The notes beneath the pieces were generated by a model that had not been told where the DNA came from, did not search any database, and saw only the letters and a program-made list of their open reading frames with translations. This document shows positions 28,901 to 36,631 of a stretch of DNA of 64,000 nt, piece by piece. Position 1 is the stretch's first letter, and the number at the start of each line of letters is the position of its first letter. The stretch is from Aeromicrobium sp. GTDB lineage: Bacteria; Actinomycetota; Actinomycetes; Propionibacteriales; Nocardioidaceae. The stretch lies in assembly GCA_014377785.1 (NCBI GenBank), contig JACMOZ010000178.1, positions 1 to 64,000 on the forward strand. The letters are read 5' to 3'. The position numbers and the translations under genes were made by a program.

Positions 28901-29188
28901 CCCGGCATCGGCGCAGGCCTGGGCGAAATCAGGGTTCTCGCTGAGGAATCCATATCCGGGATGCACGAGATCGCTGGCCGATTCGCGTGCGATCCGGATC
29001 ATGGCCTCGATGTCGAGATAGCCCTGAACACCCGAGCCCGGGAGGAGAAAGTCTTCATCGCAGGCCTCGATGTGCGCCGAGCCGGCATCCTGCTCGACGT
29101 AGACCGCAACCGTCTCCCAGCCCAGGGAGGCTGCGGCGCGATGGACGCGCAGGGCGATTTCTCCGCGGTTGGCGATGAGCAGCTTCAT
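25973..29188 (-). CDS. Single-chain acyl-CoA carboxylase: biotin carboxylase, biotin carrier and carboxyltransferase fused
   Basis: This 1071-residue protein contains a whole biotin-dependent carboxylase in one chain. Residues 1-445 are biotin carboxylase (LLIANRGEIALR, the ATP-grasp loop KAVSGGGGRGMR, FIEVNPRIQVEHTVTEQ). Residues about 465-540 are the biotin carrier with EAMKM, biotin on Lys503. Residues about 560-1071 are a carboxyltransferase with both N and C halves (GYFNHKKTDRM, FAEGGGGRPGD, then VVANNPAHLGGAID and CDTPGFMVGPDAE). The layout matches long-chain or broad acyl-CoA carboxylases of the LCC type rather than split AccA/AccD systems. Promoter TTGACA-N16-TACGCT and a TetR-type operator lie just upstream; GGAGG precedes the ATG. 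Carboxylation of a CoA thioester made by the adjacent ligase is inferred. Confidence 0.93.
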   Translation of the reverse strand: MKLLIANRGEIALRVHRAAASLGWETVAVYVEQDAGSAHIEACDEDFLLPGSGVQGYLDIEAMIRIARESASDLVHPGYGFLSENPDFAQACADAGLIFVGPSPSVLELFGDKYRAHTWARECGVPVLDATIAPTSLEAAREFFARSRSGVMVKAVSGGGGRGMRAVTDPLELDNAYQRCRSEALRAFGRDEVFLEALMPRAKHVEVQIIGDGTGQVVHVGERECSIQRQNQKLIEWAPSPVLDDAQRQVLTESAVRLTQSIGYSGLATVEFLVNADSLTRPELDYVFIEVNPRIQVEHTVTEQTFGIDLASRQLEIAAGATFDDLGLTQATIGTPDSFSIQCRVNTETVGPEGIAYSTSGSLTAFAAPTGPGVRVETHGRTGMVVDGSFDSLLAKVITTAPTFAEAAQAADTALAGFEIEGVKTSVDLVRSVLARPEFISGEVTTTFLTDNLDALIGTVDNPRTEMSEVLSSPLAGTVVSVECAAGDTVPARSTLLVIEAMKMEHTISARVPGVVDRVDVALGDTVGEGQTLIHMSPTGEDASAEIVESTDLDHMRADLADMIDRHDKTLDKARPHAVAKRHASGHRTARENLDDLCDAGSFIEYGALPVAAQRSRRGIDDLLANTPADGIVTGLARVNGDDHPDQSECVVLAYDYMVLAGTQGYFNHKKTDRMLRLAAKKKVPVLFFAEGGGGRPGDSDTSDLIAAALDTPTFGIMGALSGLVPTVGVLTGRCFAGNAALLGCCDVIIGTRDSTLGMAGPAMIEGGGLGSYTPEEVGPMSVQAPNGVVDILVESDEEAVQAAKKYLSYFQGTQPTWTADDQRHLRHVIPENRLRVYDIRVVIEKLADDNSVMELRKDFAAGAITALVRIEGRAMGVVANNPAHLGGAIDTDAADKMARFLQLCNAHGLPVISLCDTPGFMVGPDAEKSATVRHFSRLFVIGAHLSVPMITVVLRKGYGLGAQAMAAGGFRETIATIAWPTGEIGPMGLEGAVTLGYAKELAAIADDAERTMRFNELVAQHYESGKAINAAMTFELDDVIDPAETRTWITTTMSSPRTPEAPVHNYIDTW

Positions 29189-29205
29189 GAGGCCTCCAGG
29201 CGGGC

Positions 29206-29223
29206 ATTGACAGTGGCGTCAAT
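29206..29223. promoter_or_regulatory. Candidate TetR operator, carboxylase-proximal
   Basis: ATTGAC-AGTGGC-GTCAAT is an inverted repeat with 6-bp arms and 6-base spacer, directly abutting the -10 (29229-29224) of the carboxylase promoter on its downstream side. It has the same arm sequence and spacing as the site at 22585-22602. Confidence 0.55.
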
Positions 29224-29251
29224 AGCGTACACGCGTTGGCACGAGTGTCAA
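29224..29251 (-). promoter_or_regulatory. Promoter of the carboxylase-ligase operon
   Basis: Reading the minus strand, TTGACA (29251-29246), 16 bases, then TACGCT (29229-29224). The -35 lies inside the degenerate operator 29235-29252 and the -10 touches the perfect operator 29206-29223, so a repressor would cover the whole promoter. Confidence 0.5.
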
Positions 29252-29252
29252 T
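29235..29252. promoter_or_regulatory. Degenerate TetR operator, tetR-proximal
   Basis: GTTGGC-ACGAGT-GTCAAT matches the ATTGAC-N6-GTCAAT pattern in 10 of 12 arm positions. It lies 29 bases from the perfect site (start to start) and 3 bases upstream of the -10 (TATGCT, 29256-29261) of the tetR gene, which fits autoregulation. Confidence 0.4.
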
Positions 29253-29267
29253 CACTATGCTGGGGGC

Positions 29268-29885
29268 ATGGAGACCAAGGGATGGGCCGTACGCGAGACC
29301 GTCGATCGCGCCGACACGGAGCGTCGCCGGCAATTGCTCGTCGCCGCCAGAACAGTGTTCGAGCGCAAGGGCTTCGGTACCGCAACGATCAGCGAAATTA
29401 CGCGCGAGGCAGACGTCAGTCGGGCCACCTTCTACGTCTATTTCGCTTCGAAGACCCAGGTGTTCGCCGTCTTGGCCGAACAGGTGCGCGTCGACTATCT
29501 CCGGGCCCAGGAGCTCGGCGATATCGATGATGATGCCGTCTTGGAGGTGCTGCGGGCAACGATCGGCGCGACCTTGGACGTGACGGTCAACAACCTTGCC
29601 CTCATGACGGTCCTCGACCATCAGGCGATCGCCGACAAGGACATCAATCAGCTGTGGCGAGGCATACGTCGCCAGACCGTCCTGAGAACCGCGCGTTACC
29701 TCGAGCGCTGTGCCGATCGAGGACTTGCCAGCCTGGATGCGTCGGCCGAGACGGTCGCCATGATGGGTGCCGGGATGAACGACAGGTTCGCCCCTCATGT
29801 CGCTGAGGGTGTCGTTGAGCGTGACTATGCCGTCGAGCAGATGCTCAAGGTCTTTCTCCAGGTTATTGGGCGGACCGCCGACTGA
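29268..29885 (+). CDS. TetR/AcrR family transcriptional regulator
   Basis: This 205-residue protein has an N-terminal TetR helix-turn-helix (residues about 20-66: RQLLVAARTVFERKGFG, ISEITREADVSRATFYVYF) and an all-helical ligand-binding domain. It is divergent from the carboxylase-ligase operon. Three copies of ATTGAC-N6-GTCAAT (one degenerate) lie at its own, the carboxylase and the symporter promoters, making it the probable local repressor, with an acyl-CoA or the imported acid as likely effector. TATGCT lies 6 bases before the ATG, so its own mRNA may be leaderless. Confidence 0.92.
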   Translation: METKGWAVRETVDRADTERRRQLLVAARTVFERKGFGTATISEITREADVSRATFYVYFASKTQVFAVLAEQVRVDYLRAQELGDIDDDAVLEVLRATIGATLDVTVNNLALMTVLDHQAIADKDINQLWRGIRRQTVLRTARYLERCADRGLASLDASAETVAMMGAGMNDRFAPHVAEGVVERDYAVEQMLKVFLQVIGRTAD

Positions 29886-30042
29886 TCGACGGCGACATCA
29901 GTTTCTCGTCGCGCAGCCGGGGCCAGTGTCGCGCTGGGGGAGCACGATGAGGGCCATGAAAACAAGCGGGTCGGCGAAGTCCTGTAGTAGTTCACGATCA
30001 CCAAGAATTTCGCCGGCCTCAAGACCGTCGTCGACTGACTAC

Positions 30043-31341
30043 TTACTTCCAGCGCTCGGAAGCCGGCACGAAGGTGAGTTGACGGTCGCCGGTGTAGATC
30101 TGCTTCGGGCGAGCGATCTTCTGGTCCTTGTCGTCAACGAGTTCGCGCCACTGTGCAAGCCAACCGGCCGTGCGAGGAATCGCGAACAACACGGTAAACA
30201 TCTCCGGCGGAAACTTCAGCGCTTCATAGATGAGGCCCGAATAGAAGTCGACGTTGGGATAGAGCTTGCGGGAAATGAAGTAATCGTCTGCGAGCGCGAT
30301 CGCTTCGAGTTCCTGGGCGATCTCGAGCAGCGGGCTCACACCCGTGACCTCGAAGACGTCGTCGCAGGCCTTCTTGATGATCGTGGCGCGCGGGTCGAAG
30401 TTCTTGTAGACCCGGTGGCCGAAGCCCATGAGCTTCTCGTTGCCGGCCTTGACGCCTTCGATGAACGCCGGGATCTTGTCCTTGGTGCCAATGCGCCTCA
30501 GCATTTTGAGTACGGCTTCGTTGGCGCCGCCGTGGAGCGGGCCATACAAGGCGGCGATGCCGGCGCTGACCGAGGAATAGGGATCGACCTGGCTCGAACC
30601 GACCGATCGCACTGCGTTGGTGGAGCAATTCTGCTCATGATCGGCATGCAAAATGAACAGCACCTCGAGGGCCTTGACCAGTCGCGGATCGGCGTTGTAC
30701 TTCTGCTCACTCATCTTGAACAGCATCGAGAGGAAGTTCTCGGTATAGGACAGTTCGTTGTCCGGATAGACATAGGGCTTGCCTTGCCCATGCCGGAACG
30801 CCCATGCTCCGAGCGTCGGCATCTTGGCGATCATGCGCACGATCTGGTCGTGCCGGATGTCCTCATCGGCAATGTTGCGCGCCTCGGGATAAAACGTCGA
30901 CAACGCACCCACGGATGACATGAGCATGCCCATCGGATGCGCGTCGTAACGGAAGCCCTGCATAAGTGACCGGAGGTTTTCATGCACGAAGGTGTGGAAG
31001 GTGATCTCGTGGACCCACTTCTCGTGCTGCTCCTCGGTGGGCAGTTCGCCGTAGATCAGGAGGTAAGCGACCTCGAGGAATGTTGAGTTCTCCGCAAGCT
31101 GTTCGATCGGGTATCCCCGGTATTCTAGGATGCCCTTGTCGCCGTCGATGAAGGTGACTGCGCTGCGGCACGAAGCGGTATTGGTGAAACCGGGGTCGTA
31201 AACTGCGACGCCGGGATTCTCCTCGCCGGTGCCGATCCTCGAGAGGTCTTTGGCACTGATGGTGCCGTCGGTGATGGGGAGTTCGTACTCTTCGCCGGTC
31301 CGATTGTCACGAACTGTGAGAGTTTCTTGTGAATTAGTCAC
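30043..31341 (-). CDS. gltA: Citrate synthase, type II-like
   Basis: This 432-residue enzyme condenses oxaloacetate and acetyl-CoA, the entry step of the TCA cycle. The catalytic residues are His270 (PLHGGAN), His309 (FGHRVYK) and Asp365 (YPNVDFYSG), matching the E. coli triad. The N-terminal extension of about 45 residues is that of the hexameric type II form. AGGAGAAAC is the ribosome-binding site. It lies next to, but not inside, the carboxylase operon, and is divergent from rplM. Confidence 0.95.
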   Translation of the reverse strand: MTNSQETLTVRDNRTGEEYELPITDGTISAKDLSRIGTGEENPGVAVYDPGFTNTASCRSAVTFIDGDKGILEYRGYPIEQLAENSTFLEVAYLLIYGELPTEEQHEKWVHEITFHTFVHENLRSLMQGFRYDAHPMGMLMSSVGALSTFYPEARNIADEDIRHDQIVRMIAKMPTLGAWAFRHGQGKPYVYPDNELSYTENFLSMLFKMSEQKYNADPRLVKALEVLFILHADHEQNCSTNAVRSVGSSQVDPYSSVSAGIAALYGPLHGGANEAVLKMLRRIGTKDKIPAFIEGVKAGNEKLMGFGHRVYKNFDPRATIIKKACDDVFEVTGVSPLLEIAQELEAIALADDYFISRKLYPNVDFYSGLIYEALKFPPEMFTVLFAIPRTAGWLAQWRELVDDKDQKIARPKQIYTGDRQLTFVPASERWK

Positions 31342-31449
31342 GCTGTTTCTCCTGTGACGAGCTGAGGGTCTCGCGGGTTGCGCGGGGGCTTACAACGGTA
31401 GGTGCTGTGGTGATATCTCGCACAACTGGGTCAGGGAACCCTTCTCGTT

Positions 31450-31479
31450 TTGACCCGGGAAGGCCTTGGCGGTTATCGT
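31450..31479 (+). promoter_or_regulatory. Promoter for rplM-rpsI
   Basis: TTGACC (31450-31455), an 18-base spacer and TATCGT (31474-31479) predict a start near 31486, giving an rplM leader of about 72 bases. Confidence 0.45.
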
Positions 31480-31558
31480 TATGAGTCGTTGTGCCCCTGC
31501 GAAATGCGAGCGCCGACGACAAGCAAGAAGCCCACAGACAAAGCGAGAAGGTTACGCC

Positions 31559-32002
31559 GTGCGCACGTACAGCCCGAAGCCTGCTGATATCAACCATCAG
31601 TGGCACATCATCGACGCGGAAGACGTCGTACTTGGACGCCTGGCCGTCCAGGTTGCGACGTTGCTTCGCGGCAAGCACAAGGCAACTTTCGCGCCGCATA
31701 TGGACGGTGGCGACTTCGTCATCGTCGTCAACGCCGAAAAGGTGGCACTGTCGGGCAATAAGCGCACCGACAAGCTCGCCTATCGCCACAGCGGTTACCC
31801 GGGCGGACTGAAGTCGATCGCCATGGGCGATCTGCTTGAGAAGGATGCCCGCAAGGCCATCGAGAAGGCTGTCTGGGGCATGATCCCCAAGAACCGCCTT
31901 GGCCGACAGATGATCAAGAAGCTCAAGGTCTATTCAGGCCCTGCGCATCCGCACGCAGCACAGATGCCCCAGCCGTTCGAGATCACGCAGATCTCCCAGT
32001 AA
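31559..32002 (+). CDS. rplM: Large-subunit ribosomal protein uL13
   Basis: This 147-residue protein is L13, an early-assembly 50S protein. The GTG at 31559 is used because L13 begins [18 protein letters not shown] and GAGAAGG lies upstream; the frame is open for 31 more codons without L13 similarity. Conserved segments [10 protein letters not shown] and [19 protein letters not shown] are present. Confidence 0.97.
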   Translation: MRTYSPKPADINHQWHIIDAEDVVLGRLAVQVATLLRGKHKATFAPHMDGGDFVIVVNAEKVALSGNKRTDKLAYRHSGYPGGLKSIAMGDLLEKDARKAIEKAVWGMIPKNRLGRQMIKKLKVYSGPAHPHAAQMPQPFEITQISQ

Positions 32003-32021
32003 GAAGAGAAGCAGGATTATC

Positions 32022-32519
32022 GTGGCTGAGCCCACCACCGACAATGTCGAATTCGAAACCAACGCCGAAGGCGTCGCCTACAGCTCGGAGAGCTCGCCCT
32101 CGGCTGACGCTCCGCTGAAGGCCGCGACGATCATTCCCGCGGCAGCCACCGGCCGCCGCAAGGAAGCCATCGCCCGCGTGCGCATCTTTCCTGGCACTGG
32201 CCTCTGGACCGTCAACGGCAAGCCGCTTGAGGAATACCTCCCCAACAAGTTGCATCAGCAGATCGCCAAAGAGGCCTTCGTCAATGTCGGACTTGATGGC
32301 CGTTTTGATGTCATTGCACGCGTCACCGGTGGCGGTATGACCGGTCAGGCCGGTGCCTTGCGCCTTGGTGTTGCTCGCTCGCTCAACGAGATTGACGAAG
32401 AAGCCAACCGGCCTTCGCTGAAGAAGGCCGGACTCCTGACGCGCGATTCGCGCATCAAGGAGCGTAAGAAGGCTGGACTCAAGAAGGCCCGTAAGGCTCC
32501 GCAGTACAGCAAGCGCTGA
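32022..32519 (+). CDS. rpsI: Small-subunit ribosomal protein uS9
   Basis: This 165-residue protein is S9, whose C-terminal tail reaches the P-site tRNA. The core starts at about residue 43 ([18 protein letters not shown]), so residues 1-40 are an acidic/Ala-rich extension often seen in actinobacteria. The C terminus [12 protein letters not shown] ends with the conserved Lys-Arg. The start is GTG at 32022. Confidence 0.97.
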   Translation: MAEPTTDNVEFETNAEGVAYSSESSPSADAPLKAATIIPAAATGRRKEAIARVRIFPGTGLWTVNGKPLEEYLPNKLHQQIAKEAFVNVGLDGRFDVIARVTGGGMTGQAGALRLGVARSLNEIDEEANRPSLKKAGLLTRDSRIKERKKAGLKKARKAPQYSKR

Positions 32520-32526
32520 TCACCTC

Positions 32527-33873
32527 GTGGGCCGAATTTTTGGCACCGATGGCGTTCGCGGACTCGCGAACCGCGATCTGACCGCCGAACTCGCTGTCGA
32601 TCTGGCAGTGGCGGCGGCCCACATCCTCGGTGAAGCGGGAGCTTTCGCCGATCGGCGTCCCACAGCAGTAGTAGCCCGCGATCCCCGCGCTTCAGGAGAA
32701 TTCCTGGAGGCAGCGGTGGTCGCGGGTCTTGCATCTGCGGGGGTCGACGTGCACCTGCTCGGCGTCATCCCCACGCCCGGCGCCGCCTACCTCACCTCTT
32801 TCCTCGCCGCCGATATGGGCGTCATGATCTCGGCAAGCCACAATGCAATGCCCGACAACGGCATCAAGTTCCTTGCTCGCGGCGGACTCAAACTCGACGA
32901 CGACATCGAACGGGCGATAGAAAATCGGCTCGAAGAACCCTGGCAACGCCCGACCGGCGCCGGCGTCGGTCGCATCGGGGACAGCAGTTCCGGTGTTGGA
33001 AGTTACGTCAAGCATCTCGTCGGCACCGCGCCCGTCCGACTTGACGGGCTCACCATCGTTCTGGACTGTGCCAACGGCGCTGCCTTCCGGGTCGGACCCG
33101 AAGTCTTCGCAGCCCTTGGCGCCAATGTCGTGGCAATTCATGCCGAGCCCGATGGGCTCAACATCAACGAGAACTGCGGTTCGACTCATCTCGAAGACCT
33201 GCAGAAGGCTGTCGTCGAACATGGCGCCGTGGCCGGTTTCGCCTTCGACGGCGATGCCGATCGCTGCCTTGCGGTCGATGCTCAAGGCAATGTCGTCGAC
33301 GGCGACCACATACTGGCCATTCTCGCCCTCGCCGCGCGCGACGAAGGCCGCCTGCACAACAACACGGTCGTAGCCACCGTCATGAGCAACCTTGGTTTCG
33401 TCCTGGCACTGGAAAAGGCCGGCATCACCGTCGTGCAGACTGCCGTCGGCGACCGCTATGTCCTCGAGGCGATGCGAGCCGGTGCCTTCACGTTGGGTGG
33501 CGAACAATCCGGCCACGTCATCATGAGCGACTTTGCGACGACCGGCGACGGGGTCCTCACGGCGGTGCACCTTGCAGCCCGTCTGGCGTCATCGGGCAAG
33601 TCCCTCGCCGAACTTGCGACCGTCATGTCACGCCTGCCGCAAGTCCTGATCAATGTCCCCGATGTCGACAAGTCCCGCGCAGACACCGATCCTGTGCTTC
33701 AGGGCGAAGTCTCCGCGGCTGCGGTGCGACTCGGTGCCACCGGTCGTGTGCTGTTGCGCCAATCGGGCACCGAGCCCCTCGTCCGGGTCATGGTCGAAGC
33801 ACAATCGCACGACGACGCCCAGTCGGTCGCCGAACATCTCGCCGGTGTCGTGCGAAAGACGCTAGCCCTCTAG
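32527..33873 (+). CDS. glmM: Phosphoglucosamine mutase
   Basis: This 448-residue enzyme interconverts glucosamine-6-phosphate and glucosamine-1-phosphate for UDP-GlcNAc synthesis. The active-site phosphoserine is Ser104 in [14 protein letters not shown]. The metal loop DGDADR lies near residue 244, and the phosphate-binding loop [12 protein letters not shown] is near the C terminus. The GTG start lies 7 bases after rpsI, an rplM-rpsI-glmM order typical of Actinobacteria and Firmicutes. GlmS, the preceding enzyme, is encoded 4 kb downstream. Confidence 0.96.
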   Translation: MGRIFGTDGVRGLANRDLTAELAVDLAVAAAHILGEAGAFADRRPTAVVARDPRASGEFLEAAVVAGLASAGVDVHLLGVIPTPGAAYLTSFLAADMGVMISASHNAMPDNGIKFLARGGLKLDDDIERAIENRLEEPWQRPTGAGVGRIGDSSSGVGSYVKHLVGTAPVRLDGLTIVLDCANGAAFRVGPEVFAALGANVVAIHAEPDGLNINENCGSTHLEDLQKAVVEHGAVAGFAFDGDADRCLAVDAQGNVVDGDHILAILALAARDEGRLHNNTVVATVMSNLGFVLALEKAGITVVQTAVGDRYVLEAMRAGAFTLGGEQSGHVIMSDFATTGDGVLTAVHLAARLASSGKSLAELATVMSRLPQVLINVPDVDKSRADTDPVLQGEVSAAAVRLGATGRVLLRQSGTEPLVRVMVEAQSHDDAQSVAEHLAGVVRKTLAL

Positions 33874-33934
33874 CCCTCTCAGGCCCACGGTGGACTTTGA
33901 TGGCCTGGAGCCGGCTCGATCGTAGAGTGGTCCC

Positions 33935-34909
33935 GTGACCACCATCGAACGACTTGATCCGACTGACGATGCGCAGTTCGCCGACTATTACGAGGCCTAT
34001 CGCGCTGCGCATGATCGCGAGTGGGACAGGCCGTACAGCGCGATCGAGAAGCGTGTCGGGCTGCTCGAATCGGGTGTCTATCAGGACAGCATAGGAGTGA
34101 TTGCCCGTGACGCGTCCGGGCACGCAGTGGGAATCGGCCTCGCTGAAATACCGCTCAAAGACAACCTCCTGACCGGCTTTGTGGGCTTGCGCGTGCTCCT
34201 GGCGCATCGTCGGCGTGGCCACGGTTCGGCGTTGCTCGACGCCTTGCTCGACGTTTGCCGCTCTGCGGGCCGCGAAAAGGTAATGGGGGTGACGCACTGG
34301 ACGCCGGGAGAGTCCAACGTGCCAGGGCGTGCTTTTGCTGATTCTCATGGCTTCGTCCTCGATCAGGTGGATGCGCATCGGGTGCTCGATCTGCCCGCGT
34401 CATTGCCTGCGGCGCCAGCCCTGCACGGTTATGTCCTGCAGAGCTGGCGGGGCCCGTGCCCCGAACGTTGGGTCGACGACTATGCGACGTTGCGATCGCT
34501 GCTTACGCAAGAGGCGCCCAGCGGAGATCTGGCGCTCGAGGCAGAGTTCTTCGATGCCGAGCGCATCAGGGTCGAAGAAGCGAGTCTGGAAAAGCAGGGA
34601 CGCATCATGGCGGCGGCAGTCGCGCTCGATCCCACCGGGAAGCCGGTAGGTCATACGCAGCTCGTGTTTCCCGGGTCCGATCCTGAGGACGTCTATCAGT
34701 GGGACACACTTGTCTTGAGCCCACATCGCGGTCATGGTCTCGGGCTGTCGCTCAAGGTGCATGCCATGGACTCTGCGCGAGATCTGCTCGTGGGACGAAA
34801 ACACGTCCACACCTACAACGCTGCCAGCAACGGCCCGATGATCGCCGTGAACGAGCGTATGGGCTTTCGCCTCGTCGCCTACAACGGAGAATTCCTTCGC
34901 ACTATCTGA
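33935..34909 (+). CDS. Tandem GNAT acetyltransferase
   Basis: This 324-residue protein has two GNAT domains (about 1-160 and 165-324). The acetyl-CoA loops are HRRRGHGSALLDALL in the first half and PHRGHGLGLSLKVHAM in the second; the second half also has AASNGPMIAVNERMGFRLV. Two-domain GNATs are frequent in Actinobacteria (mycothiol synthase is one), but this sequence is not assignable to a substrate. The GTG start has TAGAGT 6 bases upstream, fitting a leaderless message. Confidence 0.85.
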   Translation: MTTIERLDPTDDAQFADYYEAYRAAHDREWDRPYSAIEKRVGLLESGVYQDSIGVIARDASGHAVGIGLAEIPLKDNLLTGFVGLRVLLAHRRRGHGSALLDALLDVCRSAGREKVMGVTHWTPGESNVPGRAFADSHGFVLDQVDAHRVLDLPASLPAAPALHGYVLQSWRGPCPERWVDDYATLRSLLTQEAPSGDLALEAEFFDAERIRVEEASLEKQGRIMAAAVALDPTGKPVGHTQLVFPGSDPEDVYQWDTLVLSPHRGHGLGLSLKVHAMDSARDLLVGRKHVHTYNAASNGPMIAVNERMGFRLVAYNGEFLRTI

Positions 34910-34924
34910 TTCAGTACGACGCGA

Positions 34925-35356
34925 TCAATCGAGCGGATTGAGGGTGCGGAGGCCCTCGAATCGCCTGAAACCGCGGTCGAGTGTCACGAACGTCGCGCCC
35001 TGTTCCAAGGCAATCGAGGCAAGGTAGGCATCGGGAATGTCGTTTCCGCGGAGTCGATGAGTGGTGACGAGTTCGCGAAATATCGACCAGTGTCGTGGCC
35101 CGGGACGGACGACCTGGACGGTTGGCGTGGCGAGAAGTGCGTCGGCGAACTCCATACACTCCTGCGGTGTTGCGGGGTCGGTGTAGAGCCGGCCCTGAGT
35201 CACGATGCGGGTCATCGACGCAAGGACGGCCTCACTGATCCCGACGCTTTCTCTGCCACCGAGAGCATCGAGAAACCAGTTGCGGACGGCTACCCCGTCG
35301 GGCGCCACGCGTGGCCGAATCGCATGCACGAGGATGTTGGCATCGCTAAAAAGCAT
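34925..35356 (-). CDS. vapC: VapC-type PIN-domain toxin
   Basis: This 143-residue PIN-domain protein is predicted to be a Mg2+-dependent endoribonuclease that cleaves tRNA or rRNA when free of its antitoxin. The acidic active-site residues are in place: Asp5 (FSDANILVH), Glu42, Asp106/Asp109 (GNDIPDAYLA) and Asp127 (TLDRGF). It overlaps the antitoxin gene by 11 bases, so the two are translated together. The rRNA or tRNA target is unknown. Confidence 0.88.
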   Translation of the reverse strand: MLFSDANILVHAIRPRVAPDGVAVRNWFLDALGGRESVGISEAVLASMTRIVTQGRLYTDPATPQECMEFADALLATPTVQVVRPGPRHWSIFRELVTTHRLRGNDIPDAYLASIALEQGATFVTLDRGFRRFEGLRTLNPLD

Positions 35357-35600
35357 GGTGTTTGCCGTCGTCCATCAGCTCCTCGATCTGGTCTCTGTCG
35401 TAGATATCGACACCGGGCATAAGGCCGCCACGTGAAAAGTCCGGCAGCGTATACGGTTTGTCGCTCGGGCGGGACGTTTGTTCGTCGATCAGTTTGCGCA
35501 AACCATCCTCCAGGACCGAGCCGATGGTCCGGTGGGTGCGGGCGGCAATCAGTTTGGCTTCGGCGAGAAGATGCTCATCAATATTGACAGTAGTACGCAT
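35346..35600 (-). CDS. vapB: VapB-type antitoxin
   Basis: This 84-residue protein starts with a ribbon-helix-helix-like DNA-binding segment (RTTVNIDEHLLAEAKLIAAR) and ends with an acidic tail (YDRDQIEELMDDG) that would bind and block the VapC active site. The start at 35600 has no ribosome-binding site; TATGAT ends 7 bases upstream, so the transcript is probably leaderless. Direct repeats just upstream are candidate autoregulatory sites. Confidence 0.85.
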   Translation of the reverse strand: MRTTVNIDEHLLAEAKLIAARTHRTIGSVLEDGLRKLIDEQTSRPSDKPYTLPDFSRGGLMPGVDIYDRDQIEELMDDGKHHAF

Positions 35601-35607
35601 GAATGCA

Positions 35608-35632
35608 TCATAACATCATGCCAATAACATCA
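35608..35632 (-). promoter_or_regulatory. vapBC promoter with two 9-bp direct repeats
   Basis: ATAACATCA occurs at 35610-35618 and 35624-35632, 14 bases apart (given on the + strand). The -10 TATGAT (35613-35608, minus strand) overlaps the first copy. Binding of the VapBC complex here would shut off the promoter. Confidence 0.4.
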
Positions 35633-35692
35633 AGATGCTTCGCGGTTTACCTTCGTCGTCGGCACGTCAGTCGTATGCATTACGTTGGTTCT

Positions 35693-36238
35693 ATGCAGGT
35701 GATTTGGTACACCGCCATGTCGATGGATGGTCGCTTGGCCGGTCCAGGTGGTGACCTGAGTTTTCTCCAGTCGATCGATGCCGGACACGAGGATGAGTTC
35801 GAAGAGTTCCTGGCTGACATCGATGCCGTTATCGTTGGGGCAAGCACGGTTCGCTGGCTCGAACGCGAAGGACACGGGTCGATGCCGACCGAGGGCAAGC
35901 CCGTATGGATCCTCACCCACGACGAAGAACTGGCCGGCCGTATGGCCGAAGGGCCTGATCGGGTTATCCGGCGCGAAGGCGACGTCGGCCCGGTGCTCGA
36001 TGAGATCGAAATTGCGGGTCATGGACGCGTATGGATTTGCGGTGGCGGCGACGTTGCCGGACAGATCCTGGCTCTCGACCGGGTCGATGAGGTAGTCCTC
36101 ACGGTGGCTCCAACAGCATTGGGAAGTGGCCCGGCCATGTTCGATTACGCAGGACCGGCCTCGGCGGTGTTCAGCCTCGAGGAGTTGAGTCGATATGGCA
36201 CCAATGCTGTGCGCATCCGGTGGGTGCGCAAACGCTGA
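35693..36238 (+). CDS. RibD C-terminal domain / dihydrofolate reductase-like protein
   Basis: This 181-residue protein has the Rossmann-like fold of the RibD reductase domain and bacterial DHFR-like enzymes. It starts MQVIWYTAMSMDGRLAGPGG, with VIVGASTVRW and the NADPH-loop region VWICGGGDVAGQIL. The frame is open 30 codons upstream, but ATG 35693 fits the family start and has TACGTT 6 bases upstream, a leaderless signal. Substrate unknown; it is too short to be bifunctional RibD. Confidence 0.85.
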   Translation: MQVIWYTAMSMDGRLAGPGGDLSFLQSIDAGHEDEFEEFLADIDAVIVGASTVRWLEREGHGSMPTEGKPVWILTHDEELAGRMAEGPDRVIRREGDVGPVLDEIEIAGHGRVWICGGGDVAGQILALDRVDEVVLTVAPTALGSGPAMFDYAGPASAVFSLEELSRYGTNAVRIRWVRKR

Positions 36239-36242
36239 GCAA

Positions 36243-36611
36243 TCACGCCTCAGACCACACACCGAGTTCGTTGCCGCTGGGATCGAGGAAATGGAATCGG
36301 CGACCACCGGGGAACTCATAGGGCCCGTCGATCACCTGGCCGCCGGCATCGTTCAAGGCAGCAATGGATTGTTCGAGGTCTTCGGAGAACAGCAACACCA
36401 GCGGTCCGCCGGTGCGAGCGTCGGCGTCGACGCGCAGTCCGCCGATTTCGGGCACAGACGGGCCTTGGGCGCTCTGGATGCCCGCATACCCGGCGCCGTA
36501 ATCGTTGAAGTTCCAGTGGAAGGCGGCGGTATAAAAGCGTTTGGCCTCATCGAGGTCGGACACTGTAAATTCCAGATAGTCGATGGCGTGGTGGCGATGT
36601 GTCTCGGTCAT
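36243..36611 (-). CDS. VOC/glyoxalase family protein
   Basis: This protein of about 122 residues has one vicinal-oxygen-chelate domain: DYLEFTVSDLDEAKRFYTAAF at the start (split here: a beta strand then the AKRFY helix) and GGRRFHFLDPSGNELGVW at the end. VOC proteins act as dioxygenases, lyases or resistance proteins; none is indicated. ATG 36611 is chosen over 36620 because a CACAAT -10-like box lies 7 bases upstream. It is convergent with the RibD-like gene and lies 20 bases after coaA. Confidence 0.8.
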   Translation of the reverse strand: MTETHRHHAIDYLEFTVSDLDEAKRFYTAAFHWNFNDYGAGYAGIQSAQGPSVPEIGGLRVDADARTGGPLVLLFSEDLEQSIAALNDAGGQVIDGPYEFPGGRRFHFLDPSGNELGVWSEA

Positions 36612-36631
36612 ACCTGTCATTGTGGCGTAGC

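Noticed and set aside
29886-30042. Possible small gene between tetR and gltA
   Set aside because: Short frames here are broken by adjacent TAG codons and show no start signal or family; at most a degraded remnant.
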